DNA of 64,000 nucleotides. It comes from JACCZX01 sp963807155. Lineage in GTDB: Bacteria > Pseudomonadota > Gammaproteobacteria > Burkholderiales > Burkholderiaceae_F. This document shows, piece by piece, positions 59,230 to 64,000 of this stretch. The stretch is taken from positions 124,001-188,000 of the forward strand of contig CAWEAZ010000029.1 of assembly GCA_963807155.1 (NCBI GenBank), written 5' to 3'. The position numbers were made by a program, and so were the translations under genes. The notes beneath the pieces are model-generated. The model worked only from the letters and a program-made list of their open reading frames with translations, was not told the DNA's origin and made no database searches. Within the stretch, counting starts at the first letter, position 1. The number at the start of each line of letters is the position of its first letter.

Positions 59230-60060
59230 TCACGCGGCCGGCGGCCACAAAGAGTGAAAATGATGTACCGGCCCGTGGCCCGAGCCGACCGAAAGCTGGT
59301 CAGCGCTCCGCAGCGCCGCTGTTAGATACGCCTTCGCCCGGCGCGCCGCTTCCGGCACATCGCCGGTTTGCGGCAGCAACGCCGCAAGCGCAGCCGACAG
59401 AGTGCAGCCGGTGCCGTGCGTGTTTTTCGTTGCGACCCGTGGTTCGTTCAGTTCAATCATGCGGTCACCGTCAGTTAGCAAGTCGAACGCATCGTCGCCA
59501 GGGAGGTGTCCCCCCTTCAGGTACACCCATCGTGCGCCGCTGTGAGGCATCAGCTCACGCAACCGCTCGGCGACGCGATACATTTCCTTGATCGTCTCGA
59601 CCGGACGAGCTTCAAGCAGGACGCCGGCTTCGGGCAGGTTCGGCGTGATGATGGTTGCTAGCGGCAGCAGAGTTTCGCGTAACGCGCCAATAGCGGCTTT
59701 CTCGAGCAGCGTATCGCCACTTTTGGCAACCATGACGGGGTCAAGCACTCGATGTGGTGTCTGCTGCGGGGCGATCCGATCGGCGACCGCCTCGATCACC
59801 GCGCGCTGGCCGATCATTCCAATCTTCAGCGCATCGATCCGGACATCGGCGTACAAAGTGTCTAGCTGCTGGCGGACGAATGCTGGATCGATCGACAACA
59901 CGCCCGTCACTGCGCGCGTGTTTTGTGCAGTCAGCGCCGCCACGACCGCACACGCATAGGCCCGCTGCGCGCTGATCGCCTTAACGTCGGCGACGATGCC
60001 CGCCCCCCCGGACGGATCGACGCCGGCGATCGTTAACACGTTCGGAATGGCCGATTTCAT
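59230..60060 (-). CDS. thiD: ThiD, HMP/HMP-P kinase
   Basis: Ribokinase-fold kinase of thiamine synthesis that phosphorylates hydroxymethylpyrimidine. Start ATG 60060 (MKSAIPNVLTIAGVDPSGGA), with an in-frame ATG at 60093 as alternative. Signatures: AGIVADVKAISAQRAYACAV, IGMIGQRAVIEAVADRI, LDPVMVAKSGD, IITPNLPEAGVLL and the GTGC motif ATKNTHGTGCTLSAALAALL. Divergent from pcm. I looked for a TPP riboswitch upstream and saw none. Confidence 0.94.
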   Translation of the reverse strand: MKSAIPNVLTIAGVDPSGGAGIVADVKAISAQRAYACAVVAALTAQNTRAVTGVLSIDPAFVRQQLDTLYADVRIDALKIGMIGQRAVIEAVADRIAPQQTPHRVLDPVMVAKSGDTLLEKAAIGALRETLLPLATIITPNLPEAGVLLEARPVETIKEMYRVAERLRELMPHSGARWVYLKGGHLPGDDAFDLLTDGDRMIELNEPRVATKNTHGTGCTLSAALAALLPQTGDVPEAARRAKAYLTAALRSADQLSVGSGHGPVHHFHSLWPPAA

Positions 60061-60203
60061 CGCTGACTTATTGATCGTAGCTTGCCACACCACCCCTTTG
60101 ATGCGATGGACCGCAGATACTGCAGCGTGAACTGCATGGCACAGCGGTGAGCCGCTGATAAACTTTCGCGCGGCGCTTTCACCAAGACACCAGACAAGCC
60201 ACC

Positions 60204-60884
60204 ATGCATCCCGGGTTAGATATCGAAAGAGCGCGCTACAACATGGTCGAGCAGCAGGTGCGAACCTGGGACGTTCTCGACCAATCGGTGCTCGATCTGT
60301 TGTTCATCGTCAAGCGCGAAGATTTTGTGCCGCCCGCCTACCGTTCGCTCGCGTTCGCCGATATGGAGGTCCCACTGCGCATCGATCAGTGGGATAGCGG
60401 CGAATTCATGTGGGCGCCCAAAATGGAAGCACGCATTCTGCAGGAGCTCGCGATCAAGTCGCACGAGCGCGTGCTCGAGATCGGGACCGGTTCGGGCCAT
60501 ATGGCGGCTCTGCTTGCGCATAAGGCGGACGATGTCGTGTCGGTCGAGATCGAGCCGCGTCTAAAGGCTTTTGGGGAATCCAATCTGCGTCGTGCCGGCG
60601 TGCACAACGTGCACGTCCTGCTGGCCGATGGAAGTCGCGAGCCGCTGGACGATGCATCCTATGACGTAATCGTCGTCACCGGTTCATTGCCGATCATTAC
60701 GCCAGCGCTGTCCAATCAGTTGAGAGTGGGAGGGCGATTAGCCGCCGTCGTTGGCGAAGAACCGGCGATGGTCGCGCGAATCATCACGCGCGCTACCGAA
60801 GACGGGTATGACGTGTCGAATCTGTTCGAGACCCATGTAAAGCCGCTGCGCAATGCGCCCCGTCCGTCAGGCTTCAAGTTTTGA
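60204..60884 (+). CDS. pcm: Protein-L-isoaspartate O-methyltransferase family protein
   Basis: 226 residues. SAM-binding motif VLEIGTGSGHMAALLAHKA with acidic VSVEIEP, and the family segment YDVIVVTGSLPII. N-terminal IERARYNMVEQQVRTWDVLD is typical of the betaproteobacterial relatives that stand ahead of tolC. These are annotated as Pcm, but true isoaspartyl activity is not proven for this subfamily. Overlaps the rhodanese gene by 4 bases. Confidence 0.88.
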   Translation: MHPGLDIERARYNMVEQQVRTWDVLDQSVLDLLFIVKREDFVPPAYRSLAFADMEVPLRIDQWDSGEFMWAPKMEARILQELAIKSHERVLEIGTGSGHMAALLAHKADDVVSVEIEPRLKAFGESNLRRAGVHNVHVLLADGSREPLDDASYDVIVVTGSLPIITPALSNQLRVGGRLAAVVGEEPAMVARIITRATEDGYDVSNLFETHVKPLRNAPRPSGFKF

Positions 60885-61207
60885 TGAAGCCGCTGTCGGC
60901 GCCGGAGTTGGCGGCGTGGCTGGCGGATGCCGACCGTTCAAAGCCCCTATTGCTCGATGTGCGCGAACCTTGGGAAAACAACGTATGCCGAATAGAGGGC
61001 TCGCTATTCGCTCCGATGCAAACGATTCCGCAGCTACTGAGCGAATGGGAAAGCGCGCGCGACACCGTATGCATCTGTCACCATGGGGGTCGCAGCATGC
61101 ACGTTGCAATGTTTCTGGAGCGGCACGGATTTACGAACGTTTTCAATCTGACCGGTGGCGTCGATGCATGGGCGCGACAGGTTGACCCAGCCATGCCGAC
61201 CTACTAA
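60881..61207 (+). CDS. Rhodanese-like sulfurtransferase, single domain
   Basis: 108 residues, GlpE-like. LLLDVREPWENNVCRIEGSL and the active-site loop VCICHHGGRSMHVAMFLE, with the catalytic Cys followed by HHGGRS, and the end NLTGGVDAWARQVDP. The ATG at 60881 overlaps the pcm stop; its own stop overlaps the tolC start. A role in the pcm-rhodanese-tolC-waaA cluster is not understood. Confidence 0.9.
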   Translation: MMKPLSAPELAAWLADADRSKPLLLDVREPWENNVCRIEGSLFAPMQTIPQLLSEWESARDTVCICHHGGRSMHVAMFLERHGFTNVFNLTGGVDAWARQVDPAMPTY

Positions 61208-62859
61208 TGGAATCGTGGATGAGAAAAAGAACAAGCGCAGGAGCAACCCAGGTGCTGCGACAGATTGTCGTGACACTGACCATCGTCTCTCTGCAGTTTG
61301 CGCCGCTCAGTAGTGGTTGGGCACAACAGAGACAGCAACCCACCGATTCACGCACGGCAGCCGAGATTGGCAACGCAGGCGTGCGCAACGATCTGCTGAC
61401 GCTCTATCGCGAAGCGCTGGCCAACGACAGCGTACTGGCGTCGGCGCGGGCGCTGCAATTAGCGACCCAGGAGCAGGTGCCGCAGGCGCGCGCAGCATTG
61501 CTGCCCAACCTGAGCGCCAACGCGCGCGCCGACTACAACCTCTATCGGTCGACCAGTACGGAACTCGGCGTGAGTGGCAGCAGCAATTACGGTGTTTACG
61601 GCGGCGGATTGGACCTGACCGTGCCGCTGTATCGACCGCAAAACTGGACCGCGCTCGATCAGGCCAAGCTGACGGTCGTGCAAAGCGAGGCGCAGCTCGC
61701 GCAATCACAACAGGATCTCGCGCTGCGAGTGGCCATCGCATATTTCAACGTACTCGGCGCGCGGGATCAGTTGATTGCACTCGTGGCTGCAAAGCAGGCC
61801 ACTGGCGAGCAACTGCAACAGGCTCGGCGTGAATTCGAGGTCGGCACCAAGACAATTATCGATACCAACGAGGCACAGGCGCGGTTCGACCAGATCACAG
61901 CGCAGGAGCAGGTCGCGCTGGGCGCTTTGCTGGTTCGCCGCAGCGAGCTGCAGGTGATCATCGCGCGCGAGCCCGATACGCTGGCACCGCTACGCGAGCG
62001 GCCGAACCTGAATCCTCCGCTGCCGCAGGACATCAACGCCTGGGTGCGCGCCGCTGAAACCGGGAGCTACTCGGTGCAAATCGCTCGGAGCGGCTACGAA
62101 ATCGCAACACGCGAGATCCAGCGGCAGCGAGACGCCTATAAGCCGACTGTCGATCTGGTCAGCGGCTACAACATCAATAAATTTAACGGCACGCAAAGCA
62201 GCGACCTGAATCCGCGCATCAACAGCGGCTCGGTCGGTGTGTTGTTGAACGTGCCGATCTACACCGGCGGGCTGATTCAAAGCCGCGTGCGCGAAGCGCT
62301 CGCGCTGCAGGAGCGCTCGAACTTCGATCTCGAGTCGGCACGCCGCACCGCGGCCAACGCCGCGCGTGACGCCTACACCGGCGTCAACTTTGGACTGGCG
62401 CAGGTCAGCGCGCTCGAATCGGCTGAAATATCCGCGCGTACACAACTGGAATCGACGCAGCTGGGCTACGAAGTCGGTGTGCGCATTCAGCTTGACGTGC
62501 TGAACGCGACGACCCAACTGGTGCAAACACAGCGCGATTTGAAGCGCGCTCGTTACGATGTTTTGCTGGCAGGCTTGCGATTGAAGTCCGCGGCGGGCAC
62601 GCTGGGTGATGAAGACATGGCGGCGGTCAACGCGCTGCTTGACCCGGCCGAGCCGATCACTATGCCGGATGTTCCCGCGGTTAACGTGCGGTCGCCGCAG
62701 CGCTCGAATCCTCCGACGCTAACGCCCCCTGCTACGACGTCACCGCCTACGCCGACAACGCGCCCTCGTGGAACCACTTCGACACCGCGCGTTAGCGATC
62801 CGGCACCGCCGTTGCCACCGGTTGGCGGACCGACTCCACCGCCGACGCCACCTCGATAA
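61207..62859 (+). CDS. tolC: TolC-family outer-membrane efflux/secretion channel
   Basis: 550 residues. Signal-like segment QIVVTLTIVSLQFAPLSSGWAQ, then the repeated TolC domains (LLTLYREALANDSVLASARAL; FGLAQVSALESAEISARTQLE; GYEVGVRIQLDVLNATTQLVQTQRDLKRARYDVLLAGLRLK). The last 70 residues are a Pro/Thr-rich tail (PPATTSPPTPTTRPRG, PLPPVGGPTPPPTPP). It exports through type I secretion or RND pumps. The last 68 bases overlap the end of waaA on the other strand. Confidence 0.92.
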   Translation: MESWMRKRTSAGATQVLRQIVVTLTIVSLQFAPLSSGWAQQRQQPTDSRTAAEIGNAGVRNDLLTLYREALANDSVLASARALQLATQEQVPQARAALLPNLSANARADYNLYRSTSTELGVSGSSNYGVYGGGLDLTVPLYRPQNWTALDQAKLTVVQSEAQLAQSQQDLALRVAIAYFNVLGARDQLIALVAAKQATGEQLQQARREFEVGTKTIIDTNEAQARFDQITAQEQVALGALLVRRSELQVIIAREPDTLAPLRERPNLNPPLPQDINAWVRAAETGSYSVQIARSGYEIATREIQRQRDAYKPTVDLVSGYNINKFNGTQSSDLNPRINSGSVGVLLNVPIYTGGLIQSRVREALALQERSNFDLESARRTAANAARDAYTGVNFGLAQVSALESAEISARTQLESTQLGYEVGVRIQLDVLNATTQLVQTQRDLKRARYDVLLAGLRLKSAAGTLGDEDMAAVNALLDPAEPITMPDVPAVNVRSPQRSNPPTLTPPATTSPPTPTTRPRGTTSTPRVSDPAPPLPPVGGPTPPPTPPR

Positions 62860-64000
62860 GGGGCGCCAGCCGCGCCAGCGTGCGTGCTGTCGCACCGCGG
62901 TGTGCGCCGGTAAATTTCAGCGCGGCTTCGCTCATTTGCTGGCGCTGTAGGCGGTTGTTCGCAATCGACGTCATCGTCGCAACAGCCCCTGCTGCGTTCA
63001 CTACACGTATCGCAGCTCCCGCCTCAATCGCGTCGTGAGTCGCCTGCTCGAAGTTAAACGTATGCGGTCCGACGACTACTGGAGTACCGACTGCGCACGC
63101 CTCAATCAGATTCTGCCCGCCCAGATTGAGCAAACTGCCGCCGATGAACGCGACGTCCGCGGCTGCGTAGTAGAGGGGCATCTCTCCTATCGAATCGCCA
63201 AGAGTGATCTTCCACTGGTGATCTGCTTCGAAATTGGATCTGGAGCGACGCGAGAGAGGCAGCCCGCGCGCTTCGATCATCTGCGCCACCTCGTCGAAAC
63301 GCTGCGGGTGGCGCGGAACGATCACAATCGTTGCATCGACACGTTTGCCCAATGCGTCCAGGATCATTGCTTCCTCGCCATCGCGCGTGCTGGCAAAGAG
63401 CCAGACCGGCCGATCGCCAAGCACACCCCGCCACGTTTTGCCACGAGCAACCTGAATCTGGTCGGGCGTAAAGTCGAATTTCAGGTTGCCGACCACTTCG
63501 ACTTCCTTCGCTCCAACCTGCCGAATTCGGTCTGCGTCGGCGCGGGTTTGTGCCAGCGCCAACGAGAATCGCGCTGCGGTCTCCCGCATCAACGCCGCAT
63601 AGCGGCGCGACAATCGATAGGAGCGCTCCGACAGCCGCCCATTTACGAGTGCCATCGGTATGCGGTGTTCACTCGCGAGTGCGACAAGATTTGGCCATGC
63701 CTCCGTCTCGACGCAGATGCCCAGCACCGGCCGAAACGCGCGCAGAAAACGCCGCACCGCGTACGGCAGGTCGTACGGAAGATAGGTTTGCAGCATGCGT
63801 CCGGGTAATCGGGCAGCGACATCTGCGCCGGCCGCGCGACCCGTTGGCGTCATGTGAGTCAATAAGAACCGGTGGCGCGGATACTGCGCGGCAAGCGCAT
63901 CGATCAAGCGGTTCGGCCGCGCGCGTTTCGCCGAGTGAGACGGCGTGAATCCAAATTAAGGGCAGATCGCCCTTGTGCAATGTAGCGCGCGAAGCCGAAG
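62792..64000 (-). CDS. waaA: WaaA/KdtA, Kdo transferase (partial, one frameshift)
   Basis: Adds Kdo to lipid IVA in LPS synthesis. The N-terminus lies beyond the right edge; visible parts are DLPLIWIHAVSLGETRA, then after a frame change near 63910 LIDALAAQYPRHRFLLTHMTPTGR, CVETEAWPNLVALASEHRIP, LVNGRLSERSYRLS and the C-terminal GT-B half with AFIGGSLLNLGGQNLIEA and GPHTFNFEQATHDAI. Ends at 62792 inside the antisense tail of tolC. About 400 residues are present. Confidence 0.92.

Noticed and set aside
60061..60203. Possible TPP riboswitch upstream of thiD
   Set aside because: I found no CTGAGA-type core or matching helices in the divergent spacer.

Overview
The window looks like one contiguous chromosomal segment of a high-GC betaproteobacterium, most likely Burkholderiales-like. 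This is inferred from gene order (paa cluster, complete ybgC-tolQRAB-pal-cpoB, ruvCAB, purH-fis-dusB, amgK/murU beside lptD-surA-pdxA-rsmA, glyQS-lnt-corC-ybeY-phoH-miaB, pcm-rhodanese-tolC-waaA) and from protein similarity recalled from family knowledge. No search was run. I see no insertion sequence, prophage, CRISPR array or integrase.

A dominant property of the sequence is frequent single-base indels. About 25 genes, including essential ones (glyS, purH, lnt, tolB, waaA, ruvC), are split into consecutive reading frames whose translations join into one ordinary protein. I read these as mostly sequencing or assembly errors and give the reconstructed extent of each gene, with the approximate break positions in the evidence.

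Layout. 1-5976: phenylacetate degradation, as a leftward unit (paaG-I-K-A-B, running off the left edge) and a rightward unit (paaN-paaY), with a TetR-type palindrome between them. 5973-9887: leftward cassette of a YeeE/YedE transporter, an MBL-fold hydrolase with an altered metal motif, an FAD aromatic monooxygenase and a DUF2783 protein. 9899-15085: leftward Tol-Pal envelope operon. 15143-21673: rightward peptide/oligopeptide ABC importer (substrate-binding lipoprotein, two permeases, fused double ATPase). 21954-27727: two tandem TonB-dependent receptors. 27798-31604: leftward tonB-exbB-exbD-exbD-TPR operon that could energise those receptors. Together 15-31.6 kb resembles a self-contained outer- plus inner-membrane uptake island; peptides as substrate are an inference.

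31.7-36.97 kb: ruvC-ruvA-ruvB and dusB-fis-purH. 37-40 kb: UbiH-like hydroxylase, murU and amgK (peptidoglycan recycling), divergent from lptD-surA-pdxA-rsmA (40.1-45.7 kb; outer-membrane biogenesis, vitamin B6, rRNA methylation). 45.6-58.8 kb: a long leftward series with a YgjP-like protease, plsC, glyS/glyQ, lnt, corC, ybeY, phoH, a lipoprotein zinc protease and miaB. 58.8-64 kb: a small lipoprotein, tRNA-Met, thiD, then rightward pcm-like, rhodanese and tolC genes, convergent with waaA, which runs off the right edge.

Most of the window is recognisable housekeeping and envelope biology. The parts that deserve attention are the 5.97-9.89 kb cassette, the uptake island with its unusual ABC architecture, the glyQ/glyS junction made of a palindromic repeat, and an N-terminally extended Fis.
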